Part shown: positions 24,617 through 32,908 of the stretch, piece after piece | How the letters are laid out: each line of letters begins with the position of its first letter | How positions within the stretch are numbered: the stretch's first letter is position 1 | Assembly: GCA_903836265.1 (NCBI GenBank) | Contig: CAILQK010000021.1 | Coordinates: forward strand, 1 to 38,101 | DNA: 38,101 nucleotides | Reading direction: 5' to 3' | From: an uncultured Bacteroidota bacterium | Lineage (GTDB): Bacteria; Bacteroidota; Bacteroidia; Chitinophagales; Saprospiraceae | Position numbers and translations under genes: made by a program | Notes under the pieces: generated by a model | The model's database searches: none | The model's input: the letters and a program-made list of their open reading frames with translations, nothing else | What the model was told of the DNA's origin: nothing

Positions 24617-25168
24617 ATGACCGAAACAATTTCAATTCCGTCCCCCCGGAAACCCCTCCAGCGTAGTCTGACAGCAACGTTGCTGCTGCCCGCCATCTTC
24701 ATTCTGCTGGCCTCTTTCAGGCCCGCCGCATATCCACCCACTTTCGGTGCCAGCGACGCCGAATCCCTTCAGTTCAGAAGCGAGATTGTCGGATATGCCC
24801 AGAATTTTCTCGGACTTCGTTATCGCTCTGCAGGTCGTTCGCCCCAGACAGGTTTTGATTGTTCCGGCTTCACCCGTTTTGTCCTCGATGAATTCGGAAT
24901 CAGTGTCTCCTCAAGCTCTTCCCTGCAGTCCAGACAGGGTGTAAAAAAATCGCTGAAAGATGTATTGCCCGGCGATCTGGTATTTTTTGGAGCGCCAGGC
25001 AGAATTCAACATGTGGCTATGGTGGTCGAAAATACAAGTGAAGGAATTGTTTGCGTACACAGTACCTGCAGCCGGGGCATAATTGTCGAAAATATCTCCA
25101 CTTCAAAGTACTGGAAACCGAGAATTCTGTTCGCGCGTGATGTTATTCGCGGGGAAGCTGGTCTTTGA
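24617..25168 (+). CDS. NlpC/P60-family cell-wall peptidase
   Basis: This 183-residue cysteine peptidase probably cleaves peptidoglycan stem peptides in the periplasm. A short basic, proline-rich N-terminus precedes a hydrophobic segment (TATLLLPAIFILLASF) that serves as signal anchor or signal peptide. The catalytic domain has GLRYRSAGRSPQTGFDCSGF with the nucleophile Cys, LPGDLVFFGAPGRIQHVAMV with the general-base His, and a third polar residue in CVHSTCSRG. It is a stand-alone single-domain member with no SH3 domains. The ATG at 24617 is chosen over a TTG at 24608. Its 3' end overlaps the convergent response regulator by 26 bases. Confidence 0.88.
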   Translation: MTETISIPSPRKPLQRSLTATLLLPAIFILLASFRPAAYPPTFGASDAESLQFRSEIVGYAQNFLGLRYRSAGRSPQTGFDCSGFTRFVLDEFGISVSSSSSLQSRQGVKKSLKDVLPGDLVFFGAPGRIQHVAMVVENTSEGIVCVHSTCSRGIIVENISTSKYWKPRILFARDVIRGEAGL

Positions 25169-25856
25169 ATGTAGCTATTATTTTATCTACCTCATTTTTC
25201 TTGCGCCGGGAAACCGGAATCATATCTCCGTTTTTCAAAATAACGCTGCTGGGAAGTACCTGGCTCGCATTACTCAGGTTCAGCAGATAGGATGCGTGGC
25301 ACCGGATATATCTCTGTGTGGGCAAGACAGCTTCAAGGCTGCCTATATTCTTTGAAATGATGATTTTTTCATCTTTCAGATGTACAAAGGTGTAATTGCC
25401 CGATGCCTCGAAGTACATGATCTCATCGTGCCTGATTTGACGCCGGTCTCCGTCTGTGTTGACTGAGAAGAATTCATACTCATTCATTTTCCTGATATCC
25501 TCTGCCAGGCGGCCCACACCCTTGCAAAACTCGTCATCGTCAATGGGCTTCAACAGATAGTAGGAAGCACTTTTGTTGAGAGCTTCAATGGCGTAGTGTG
25601 AATAGGCCGTCAGAAAGATGATGTTGAACGACCGTTCCGGAAATTCGGCAAGAACGTCAAATCCTGTGCCACCCTTGATCTGAACATCCATGAAAATGAT
25701 ATCAGGTTTTTTCACCTTCAGAAAATCAATCGCAGTTTTGACACTGTCGGCAATGCCGGCCACTTTACACCCTGGAAAGTATTGAACGAGTTTTCTGATC
25801 AGAATTTCCTGTCCGAGTTTTTCATCCTCTACAATGAGGCAACTGAATTCATGCAT
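25143..25856 (-). CDS. LytTR-family response regulator (second system)
   Basis: This 237-residue regulator has a receiver domain with the acidic pair Glu10-Asp11, Asp57 in IIFMDVQIKGGTGFD, the Thr/Ala switch region LTAYSHYAIEAL, and Lys in YYLLKPIDDDEF. The C-terminal LytTR DNA-binding domain has IMYFEASGNYTFVHL and QRYIRCHASYLLNL. It overlaps the upstream kinase gene by 8 bases (25849-25856), so translation is coupled, and kinase and regulator must act as a pair. Targets are unknown. Confidence 0.92.
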   Translation of the reverse strand: MHEFSCLIVEDEKLGQEILIRKLVQYFPGCKVAGIADSVKTAIDFLKVKKPDIIFMDVQIKGGTGFDVLAEFPERSFNIIFLTAYSHYAIEALNKSASYYLLKPIDDDEFCKGVGRLAEDIRKMNEYEFFSVNTDGDRRQIRHDEIMYFEASGNYTFVHLKDEKIIISKNIGSLEAVLPTQRYIRCHASYLLNLSNASQVLPSSVILKNGDMIPVSRRKKNEVDKIIATFKDQLPRE

Positions 25857-28803
25857 GGTAATTGATTTTGATAATGGCTATAGTACCCTCGCCACTTTCA
25901 GTATGGGCATCTTCAAATGAAAGTGTACCCTCCATACCATAGATATCCCTCGCTATCTGTAATTTTTTGCTCACCAACTCCAGCCCCTTCGACTGGTGCT
26001 GCGATTTGCGGCTGTTAATTTTGCCCGACCTTTCCCTGCCAATGCCGTTGTCTCTAACTGCAACTACCAGCGTATTATCGTTACCCGAGCACTCAATTTC
26101 AAGGTGGCAGTGATTTTCACTGTGCGCAATACCGTGAACAATCGCATTCTCGACCAGCGGCTGAATAATGAAAGAAGGTATTTTTATATGGCGAAGTGCT
26201 TCCGGACAAATGACGCTGAACGTAAATTCGTTATTCATCCTTTGTGCCTGGAGTTTCAGGTAGAGCGCAACGATATCTATTTCATCGCCGAGAGAGAGTA
26301 TGGTTTCATTGCTTTTTTCGAATGATTTTCTCAAAAGTACAGAAAAATTGCTGATCATGGATTCAGCTTTTTCTGTATTGCCTATCGAAACCAGCGATTT
26401 CAGATTGTTGAGAATATTGAATACAAAATGAGGGTTCATACGAGCCTGAAGGGCCTGCATCTCCAGCATAAGTATCGTATTGTTGATCTGAAAGGCGGTT
26501 TCCCGTGCGCTTTCTCTCCGCAGTACTATCAGGCGAATAACCACTACGGATATAATCAACAGGAAAACAATGGTCAGTACCTGAAACAGGGTAGTCTCGT
26601 AAAAATAGGGTTTTATACTGAATTTATAAGCTGTAACAATATTGTTTTCAGGAAACAGTGCGTCAACGACACGAAGGTAGAGGGTATATTCGCCTGCTTC
26701 CTGCACCAGAAAACTGAATCGGTTTTCCTTGCTGATAGCGCTCCATATTGAACTGACGCCATTCCGCTCCAGTTTGTACTGAAGGTAAGCATTTCTGCTG
26801 CGCTCAAGATTGACAGAGCCAGTCACTATTTCAATGGTTCTGGTATCTCTTTCAATAACTGAAGGGAGGCTGTCTGACCGGATTCCATTGATAACCACAT
26901 GATCAATGTGTCCTCTCAAAGGTTTACCCTCAAATTTTGGAGGTCGAAATGCTACAAGTCCCTGAACGGTGGGGAAGTACAGTGTTCCGTCTGAATCAGC
27001 AAAATAGTTATTCTGGAACCCGCCATTGAATTCTGTATTCAGTATTCCATGGCTTTCATCGTAGTGGAATGGTATCAGTTGTGACAGTTTGCCCCGGTAG
27101 AAATTCCTCAGTTTGTCTTCCTGAACCGCCCACAATCCGTTGTTGGTTGAAAAATAAATGGACTCTGCCGAAGTTTTGGCAAGGGTGAAGATATCTTTGG
27201 GCAGTGCACATCCCTGCATCTGGTTGATGGAGGTGACTTTTCCATTCTCGTAACAATAAAGGCCTCCGGCGCAGGTGCCTATCCACAACAACCCTTCGGC
27301 ATCTTCATAAAACGACCGGACTTCACGGCAGGCCAATCCTTCAGCAGCTCCGATTTGTGCCTTCAGTTGCAGATTTTCTGAATATATGGTTAACCCTGAA
27401 GCACCTCCTGCACAAATATCGCCATTCCTCAACTGACAGAAACTGATAGTGAAATTTCGAATATTTCTGTCACCGAGCGGTCTTAACCGTTCAAGGGTTT
27501 CTCCGTACATTATCCCATACTCGGTAGCTATCCAGTATGCGCCGCGTCTGTCAATGAAACAGCCTGCTACAACAGTACCTGGCGTCAGGGAAGAATAGAT
27601 ATTGCCAATCAGTTTGCCGTTCCTGACAAGCAATATCCCGCTTCCCCATGTGCCGATGGCCAGGGTGTCACCCCAAACGCTCAGGGAAAGAAATACGCCC
27701 TGGGGTCGGGTGTGATTAAAAATGTTCCGGATATTGTCGGTCTTCGGATCCAGTAAAAGAATACGGTTGTTTTCGACGATGATAATACTGTTCCCGCGGT
27801 AGCCGAGTACCGATCCAAGAGAATAATCGCCAATCTCACCTTTCCTGTAGTATGTTTTGGCAAATTTGGGCTCAAGCTTTAGTACGCCCTTGTTACCCGT
27901 TGCAATCCACAAGCGTCCGCTCCCTGGCTCATACGCCAGTCCGTTGAGTGAGTGTGAGGGCAGACCGTCTTTTTCATCATAGACTGCTATTTTGTCACCC
28001 AGAATTTCATAAAGTCCCCCGTAGGAAGTCAGAAAAAAACTGTCTCTGCCTGTAATGGCGCAGTCTGTAAATCCGACGTAGGTATCGGAATGAAAAATTC
28101 GGGAAATTTTGTTATTTTTTAATCTGTACAAATCGCTACTGCAAATCAGAATAAACGACCCGTCAAGTGTATCTTCCACTATTTTGAAAACAGAGGGAAC
28201 CCTGAAAATTCCCGAAATTGTTTTTTTGTCCTCGGATATAACATAAACGCGTTCCTGATCGGTTAAAAGGATGGTGTTGCCCGAATGGCAAAGGTTACTG
28301 CACGAATCTATACCGGTTGGTATTGAACCGATCGGGGTGAAACGCGGAATGCCAAATATGGATATATCTCCCCCCTGACTGACAGAATACAACCTGTCGT
28401 CTGACATATCCAGTGCATTGGCTGACCCGAGATACCGGTTTTCAGAACTTATTTCGTACAGGTCTTTACTCGCAGTTATACCGTAACTGACATTCATCAA
28501 TTCGCTGTGAAACAGTCTTGCTACAGGATTATTCAGCTCGTTTATGACCTTTCTGAACAGATATCCGTCAAAAGTATAGACACCGTCTTCCATGGTGAAC
28601 AGTACGTGACCATCAGATTCACGGATGATATCAAGGGTATTATTGCCGGAGAGCCCGTTATTCCGGTGATACTGGTGAACTGTATATCTGAAGTTTGTTG
28701 AAACTGAAAGGGGTATCAGCACTCCGCCCTCCTGGGCACAGACGCCCCGGGCAAGAAGTGACAAAAGATAAACGGCAAAAGAAGTAATACGCAGCAGGCG
28801 CAT
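25849..28803 (-). CDS. Sensor kinase with periplasmic beta-propeller, Y_Y_Y domain and LytS-type kinase
   Basis: This 984-residue receptor kinase has a signal peptide (MRLLRITSFAVYLLSLLARGVCA). The large periplasmic sensor is built of reg_prop-type propeller repeats, for example GLPSHSLNGLAYEPGSGRLW and REVRSFYEDAEGLLWIGTCA. A Y_Y_Y domain (about 640-735, with YLQYKLERNGVSSIWS and AGEYTLYLRVVDA) follows, then one membrane helix (about 738-762). The cytoplasmic His_kinase domain has phosphoacceptor His792 in ARMNPHFVFNILNNLKSL, and the ATPase domain has IQPLVENAIVHGIAHS and VRDNGIGRERSGK. The sensor half resembles the hybrid two-component systems that sense glycan fragments, but the kinase is LytS-type with a separate LytTR regulator. 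The ligand is unknown and no polysaccharide-utilisation genes adjoin it. Confidence 0.9.
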   Translation of the reverse strand: MRLLRITSFAVYLLSLLARGVCAQEGGVLIPLSVSTNFRYTVHQYHRNNGLSGNNTLDIIRESDGHVLFTMEDGVYTFDGYLFRKVINELNNPVARLFHSELMNVSYGITASKDLYEISSENRYLGSANALDMSDDRLYSVSQGGDISIFGIPRFTPIGSIPTGIDSCSNLCHSGNTILLTDQERVYVISEDKKTISGIFRVPSVFKIVEDTLDGSFILICSSDLYRLKNNKISRIFHSDTYVGFTDCAITGRDSFFLTSYGGLYEILGDKIAVYDEKDGLPSHSLNGLAYEPGSGRLWIATGNKGVLKLEPKFAKTYYRKGEIGDYSLGSVLGYRGNSIIIVENNRILLLDPKTDNIRNIFNHTRPQGVFLSLSVWGDTLAIGTWGSGILLVRNGKLIGNIYSSLTPGTVVAGCFIDRRGAYWIATEYGIMYGETLERLRPLGDRNIRNFTISFCQLRNGDICAGGASGLTIYSENLQLKAQIGAAEGLACREVRSFYEDAEGLLWIGTCAGGLYCYENGKVTSINQMQGCALPKDIFTLAKTSAESIYFSTNNGLWAVQEDKLRNFYRGKLSQLIPFHYDESHGILNTEFNGGFQNNYFADSDGTLYFPTVQGLVAFRPPKFEGKPLRGHIDHVVINGIRSDSLPSVIERDTRTIEIVTGSVNLERSRNAYLQYKLERNGVSSIWSAISKENRFSFLVQEAGEYTLYLRVVDALFPENNIVTAYKFSIKPYFYETTLFQVLTIVFLLIISVVVIRLIVLRRESARETAFQINNTILMLEMQALQARMNPHFVFNILNNLKSLVSIGNTEKAESMISNFSVLLRKSFEKSNETILSLGDEIDIVALYLKLQAQRMNNEFTFSVICPEALRHIKIPSFIIQPLVENAIVHGIAHSENHCHLEIECSGNDNTLVVAVRDNGIGRERSGKINSRKSQHQSKGLELVSKKLQIARDIYGMEGTLSFEDAHTESGEGTIAIIKINYHA

Positions 28804-28950
28804 TCAGAGTAGTTTAGCGCTAACATAGCGCAAATACTCAATTGGAAGGTTTTTATGGCACTGTTTTTTTCCAAACGAGCCTTTTTTTCCCATTTGTTAA
28901 TCTTGAATGACCACTTGTTAAGATATTTTCCCTACAAAATCAGTATATAT

Positions 28951-29040
28951 TACATTTGTTCAGCGGTATTGCATTTGACTGCCACTCACATCTTAATAAA
29001 GGACATCATACGCTTCATACTCCGGCCCTCAGGGCTTTTT
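28951..29040 (+). ncRNA. Candidate small RNA
   Basis: TACATTTG at 28951-28958 is a full -7 box match. About 70 bases downstream of the implied start a GCCC-TCA-GGGC hairpin (29025-29035) is followed by five T. No protein frame lies between. A -33 box is absent, so this is a weak prediction; read-through would stop at the stronger hairpin at 29058-29085. Confidence 0.2.
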
Positions 29041-29057
29041 AATCTGCTCCTTGAAAT

Positions 29058-29085
29058 GAATGCCCACTCAGCTCGGTGGGCATTC
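29058..29085. terminator. Stem-loop terminator downstream of the aminotransferase gene
   Basis: GAATGCCCAC pairs perfectly with GTGGGCATTC around an 8-base loop, 30 bases past the aminotransferase stop on the minus strand. A weak T-rich tail follows in the plus direction (TTCATTTAT), so it might also end a plus-strand transcript. Confidence 0.65.
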
Positions 29086-29114
29086 TTCATTTATAGGGAG
29101 TTCCGGACATGCTC

Positions 29115-30257
29115 CTATACGCGTTCCAGTAATTTTCCGGCCTTCTCCAGTATATCTTCAGTCTTGGCAAAACAGAGTCTTATCACTTTTTCATCCTTCA
29201 GATTGCTGTAGAATGAAGAAACGGGTATGGCCGCCACTCCAAAATCTGTCGTCAGTCTCTTGCAGAAGTCGAGGTCCGGCTCATCGCTGATGTCGCTGTA
29301 TGAAAACAGCTGGAAATATGTCCCGGAGCAATGCAGCGGCCTGAATCTTGTGGCCGACATGGCCTGCAGGAAGATGTCGCGCTTTCGCTGGTAAAATTCG
29401 GGAAGTCCGAGATATTCCTCTTTTTTTCGCATGAAATCGGCAAATGCCGCCTGCATGGGGTGATTGGCACTGAACATATTGAACTGGTGAACCTTCCTGA
29501 ATTCTTTTGTCAGCTCGGGGGGGGCCACACAATATCCTGTTTTCCAGCCAGTATTATGGTAGGTCTTGCCAAATGAATAGATTGCCAGTGAACGCTGGTA
29601 CAATGCAGGATACCTGAGCACGGATGCGTGAGGCTCTCCATCGTATATCAGGTGTTCATAAACCTCGTCACTCATCACAATCACATTGGTATCGCGGAGC
29701 ATATTCTCAAGCTCGCGCATGTCCCCGTCCCTCAGAATGGTTCCTGTGGGGTTCTGTGGTGTGTTGATGCAGAGCATGCGTGTACGCGGGGTGATGAGTT
29801 TTTTCAATTCCTGCCAGTCAACACGGTAGTCGGGTGCAGAAAGCGAACAGATTACCGGTACTCCCCCCATCGTTTCCACCGAAGGCCTGTATGAGTCGTA
29901 ACACGGTTCGATCAGAATTACCTCATCGCCCGGGCGTACAAACGCACCAATAGCACAAAAAATGGCCTGTGTGCCACCTGCTGTTATGGTAATTTCGCTG
30001 TCCGGATTGACGGAGCAACCATACAACATCTCCACCTTTTCTGCAATGCGCTCGCGAAGTGTCATCAGCCCGGGCATCGGAGAATACTGGTTGTCTCCGG
30101 CAGCTATATGGCTGCTTACCAAAGCCTGCAACCCGGGAGCGGGATTGAAGTTCGGAAAACCCTGCGACAGGTTGATGGCCCCGGTCTGATTGGCGAGGCC
30201 CGACATGACGGTGAAAATGGTGGTGCCTACGTTGGGCAGTTTGGAGTCAATTTGCAT
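29115..30257 (-). CDS. Methionine-type aminotransferase (class I/II, PLP)
   Basis: This 380-residue PLP-dependent aminotransferase has the N-terminal substrate segment INLSQGFPNFNPAPGL, a PLP phosphate-binding region at ITAGGTQAIF, NTPQNPTG with the cofactor-stacking Asn, SDEVYEHLIYDG with the pyridine-nitrogen Asp and Tyr, and Schiff-base Lys231 in YSFGKTYHNTGWKTGYC. The pattern fits the YbdL/KAT group (methionine or kynurenine aminotransferase, fold I-gamma), which uses glutamine or 2-oxoacids as partners. YbdL-type enzymes pair metabolically with omega-amidases like the one at 23648-24421. It follows the small acidic protein gene by 11 bases on the same strand. Confidence 0.88.
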   Translation of the reverse strand: MQIDSKLPNVGTTIFTVMSGLANQTGAINLSQGFPNFNPAPGLQALVSSHIAAGDNQYSPMPGLMTLRERIAEKVEMLYGCSVNPDSEITITAGGTQAIFCAIGAFVRPGDEVILIEPCYDSYRPSVETMGGVPVICSLSAPDYRVDWQELKKLITPRTRMLCINTPQNPTGTILRDGDMRELENMLRDTNVIVMSDEVYEHLIYDGEPHASVLRYPALYQRSLAIYSFGKTYHNTGWKTGYCVAPPELTKEFRKVHQFNMFSANHPMQAAFADFMRKKEEYLGLPEFYQRKRDIFLQAMSATRFRPLHCSGTYFQLFSYSDISDEPDLDFCKRLTTDFGVAAIPVSSFYSNLKDEKVIRLCFAKTEDILEKAGKLLERV

Positions 30258-30268
30258 CTGAGTCCCGG

Positions 30269-30670
30269 TTAATAATCCGAGTCGTCGGCAATGTCGTCGC
30301 TGTCATCTTTGCGGCGGGTGACGATGATATGATCATCTTCATCGCTGGAGCCTTCGGCGAGATCATCGTCGTCCTCGCCCTCGCCATCGAACTCGTCGTC
30401 AACATCAACGTCAACTATGTCTTCTTTTACAGGAACCTCATCATCAAATTCCTCATCGTCTTTTACCAGGCGTTTGGCTTCCTGTACAGACATGCGAATG
30501 AGATAGTAGGTGTCCTCCGTTTCAAATGGAAGGGCAGATACTTTTTTGCCATCCTTGTCACTGTAGGATACAAGATGGTCAGCGTATCCGGTTGGATACT
30601 TTTCTCTGATAGCGCGGACGATTTCTTCTGTGAGCGCTTGATAATCTTTGACGACGCGTTTTTTAGCCAA
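30269..30670 (-). CDS. Conserved acidic small protein of unknown function
   Basis: This 133-residue protein starts MAKKRVVKDYQALTEEIV. The basic N-terminal 80 residues (with EKYPTGYADHLVSY, VSALPFETEDTYYLIRMS) look folded. The last 50 or so are almost wholly Asp/Glu runs (DVDVDDEFDGEGEDDDDLAEG...) ending KDDSDDIADDSDY. The N-terminal part resembles a small family of uncharacterised Bacteroidota proteins by its start, but I cannot assign a function. The acidic tail could be a DNA mimic, a chaperone-like or a ribosome/nucleic-acid interacting tail. It is co-directional with the aminotransferase, 11 bases upstream of it. Confidence 0.75.
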   Translation of the reverse strand: MAKKRVVKDYQALTEEIVRAIREKYPTGYADHLVSYSDKDGKKVSALPFETEDTYYLIRMSVQEAKRLVKDDEEFDDEVPVKEDIVDVDVDDEFDGEGEDDDDLAEGSSDEDDHIIVTRRKDDSDDIADDSDY

Positions 30671-30738
30671 GGGTCGGTAAAATGTTGTGGTTCTGTAATT
30701 CAGTCAGGCAGAAAAGCTGTTGCTGTTTCTGATAGCGG

Positions 30739-30746
30739 CAAATTTA
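30739..30746 (-). promoter_or_regulatory. Candidate -7 box of the acidic-protein/aminotransferase operon
   Basis: The minus strand reads TAAATTTG, a full TAnnTTTG match, 68 bases before the ATG at 30670. A TTTA 14 bases further up is too close for a standard -33 box. Confidence 0.4.
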
Positions 30747-30781
30747 AGCGAAGAGGATTTTAAACCTGAAATATTTTTAAC

Positions 30782-32809
30782 TTAAAATTTCAAATCAATG
30801 ATTCTGACGATCTCAACCCGGCGTTCCCGGGCGGCATCAGGGTGGTAAATTGAGTTCTTTTCGTCGGTTATTTTGTCACTTATGCCGGCTTTTGAAGTGG
30901 TTTCGCCCAGGCTAAGCTCGCTCAGCTTCAGTTGCCCGGTGTCAATATATTTTTTCAGTGATCCGCCCTGCCAGGTTTCCAGTTCGTTTATCACGCTCTT
31001 GATTCGTCGCCTGGCCAGGAACAGGTTATAGTCGCTTTCTGCCCGCGGACTGGTGAATCCCCGGAGTTGTATCTCCCAGGTTTCTCCGGTTTCGAGCCGC
31101 TCCAGCAGCAGTTCGCACAACTGGCCGAGCCGCCCGGCTCCCGCGCTCACATCGTCATCAAAAAAACTGTCGGAGGCGCTGGCGGCTTCCTCTGCACTGG
31201 TTCCCTTCAATCCTGCTGTGTGACGCGCTCTGTACTCGTCCCGGCGATCGAGGTACTGGCGCACGGTTTCTGTGTATGTTTTCCGGGTAGATGCGTTTCT
31301 GGTTCTGCTGTCGGGCTGGTCGTTGTCGAAGTAAAGCGGCAGGCCACTGAAATCTTCCGGATTTTCACGGAGTGTTGCTTGCGGTATGGTGTCCGGCTGT
31401 TCAACTGTGTTGCCGGGTACTGGTGTTGCCGGTGGCGTTGACAGGGTGGTGTCCGGCCTCAGTCTGAATGAATATATGTCATTGCAGCATGTTTTGTTCT
31501 TCTCGTCCGGATACATGGAGCCCGGCCGGTTGCTGCTGAAATAGCCTCTGTCGCCCCGGGCCGAAAGTACCATGTACATGTCGTTGTAGCCTGAATTGAG
31601 ACGTGAGCCTGCATTGACAGGATTCCGGTTTTTTTCAGCATAGAATATGTCCTGCCCCCCGTATCCGGACCATCCATCCGAACTGAAATAAAGCCTTCCT
31701 GAATTTGCATCATAAAACGGAGTAATATCGTCACCGGATGTGTTGATATCTGCTTCATTGACAGGCTGCGCAAACAATGGAAGGCTGGATAATTGCCTGC
31801 CCGGGACAGGAATGTTGCACGGACAGAAGTAGTTGGTGTCGAGGGGAACGCTCCAGATATCAAGTTTGCCACTGCCGCCGGGCCTGTCGCTCACAAACCG
31901 CAGTACCAGCGATTGCTTGCTGCTGTCGTAGCCAACGTTCGGGTGTGTGGCAGTGTATCCGGGCAAATTGACGCTGGCAGGCAATTTTTTTGGTTGCAGC
32001 CATTTGTTGCGGCGATCAAGCGCGGTAACCCATAACTCACACCGTTTCTCCGAAGCATTGATATCCTTGCAAATGGTGAAGAACATGTAGCGCCTGTCGG
32101 GAGTAAAAGCGGTGTGTGCTACGTGGGCAGTGTCTGTTGCCGGAAATCCCCGGCCAGGTTCACGGCCTCTGCCCGATGCGACGGCAATCATCACACGGCT
32201 CATCCTGACAGGTTTTTTCCGGAATCCTTTTGAGTTTCGCTCAAAACGTACAGATGAGTAGTAAAGTGTATCACCGGCGATTGCCGGGGCGAAGTCGTGC
32301 CAGGTACTGTTGATTTCTTTTCCGGGGTGTTTTACTACAGCTGGCAGGAGGTTCGAATCCAGTTCCCGGATATTTCTGCACAAGTCAGCTTCCATGCCTG
32401 CCTTCAAAAGAAATACAGAATCGGTACCGGCAGCAGCTGTTTCAAGGAAGTGTTTGAAGTTTTCTGCAGCAGCTGTGAAATCGCCCTGCATTTTCTGTGC
32501 CTCGGCCAGTCTGAAATAAAGAAGCGGGAATTTTTTATAAATGCCGGTGTCTGCTTCAAGCAGCTTTTCGTAAGCAATTTCTGCTTCCCTGCAGGAATAC
32601 ATCAGTCTGGAACATTCGGCATATTGCCATTGCAGGTCGCTGTTGCCCGGTTTGCTCTTCAGCAAATCACTGTAGTACCGGATGGCTGTTCCATAGTCCT
32701 TGTTGTTGAAGGCCGTATCTCCTGCACGCCTGTACGCGCGGAAAGATTGTCCCATCAGCGTGGAAACACAAAGTAAAATCCAGAAGACAAACAATACCCT
32801 AAGCCGCAT
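30782..32809 (-). CDS. TPR / PD40 / OmpA-family envelope protein linked to type IX secretion
   Basis: This 675-residue exported protein has a signal peptide (MRLRVLFVFWILLCVSTLMG) and N-terminal TPR-like helices (FNNKDYGTAIRYYSDLLKSKP). PD40-type propeller repeats follow, such as HVAHTAFTPDRRYMFFTI and DITPFYDANSGRLYFSSDGW. A C-terminal OmpA-like peptidoglycan-binding domain (WEIQLRGFTSPRAESDYN, LFLARRRIKSVINEL, ARERRVEIVRI) ends the protein. The architecture is that of PorE-like proteins and of OmpA proteins paired with PorP/SprF, which anchor type IX secretion or gliding machinery to the cell wall. There is no lipobox Cys at the signal cleavage site. It lies 99 bases downstream of the PorP/SprF gene on the same strand. 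Confidence 0.82.
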   Translation of the reverse strand: MRLRVLFVFWILLCVSTLMGQSFRAYRRAGDTAFNNKDYGTAIRYYSDLLKSKPGNSDLQWQYAECSRLMYSCREAEIAYEKLLEADTGIYKKFPLLYFRLAEAQKMQGDFTAAAENFKHFLETAAAGTDSVFLLKAGMEADLCRNIRELDSNLLPAVVKHPGKEINSTWHDFAPAIAGDTLYYSSVRFERNSKGFRKKPVRMSRVMIAVASGRGREPGRGFPATDTAHVAHTAFTPDRRYMFFTICKDINASEKRCELWVTALDRRNKWLQPKKLPASVNLPGYTATHPNVGYDSSKQSLVLRFVSDRPGGSGKLDIWSVPLDTNYFCPCNIPVPGRQLSSLPLFAQPVNEADINTSGDDITPFYDANSGRLYFSSDGWSGYGGQDIFYAEKNRNPVNAGSRLNSGYNDMYMVLSARGDRGYFSSNRPGSMYPDEKNKTCCNDIYSFRLRPDTTLSTPPATPVPGNTVEQPDTIPQATLRENPEDFSGLPLYFDNDQPDSRTRNASTRKTYTETVRQYLDRRDEYRARHTAGLKGTSAEEAASASDSFFDDDVSAGAGRLGQLCELLLERLETGETWEIQLRGFTSPRAESDYNLFLARRRIKSVINELETWQGGSLKKYIDTGQLKLSELSLGETTSKAGISDKITDEKNSIYHPDAARERRVEIVRIIDLKF

Positions 32810-32908
32810 AGAGGTATGAACCGGAATTCAGGTTGTTGGCGCGATGAACAATTGGCACAATTGACGCATATACCATTGCATGAGAAGCGCGCGGATTACA
32901 GAAGATGA

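Larger units (their letters stand above)
28804..29114. other. Intergenic region with terminator and possible small RNA
   Basis: This gap of 311 bases lies between the kinase start and the aminotransferase stop, both on the minus strand. A 118-codon plus-strand frame crosses it but shows no protein-like composition. Signals seen are a 10-bp palindrome TTAGCGCTAA (28812-28821), TACATTTG (28951-28958), a short hairpin with T-run (29025-29040) and a strong stem-loop (29058-29085). Confidence 0.5.

Noticed and set aside
24486-24677. Minus-strand open frame (63 codons) upstream of the NlpC gene
   Set aside because: It runs antisense through the predicted leader and the start of the NlpC/P60 gene, and no motif supports it.
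28855-29211. Plus-strand open frame (118 codons) across the gap and into the aminotransferase gene
   Set aside because: Its composition is not protein-like, it crosses two hairpins, and its last third is antisense to a clear aminotransferase gene.
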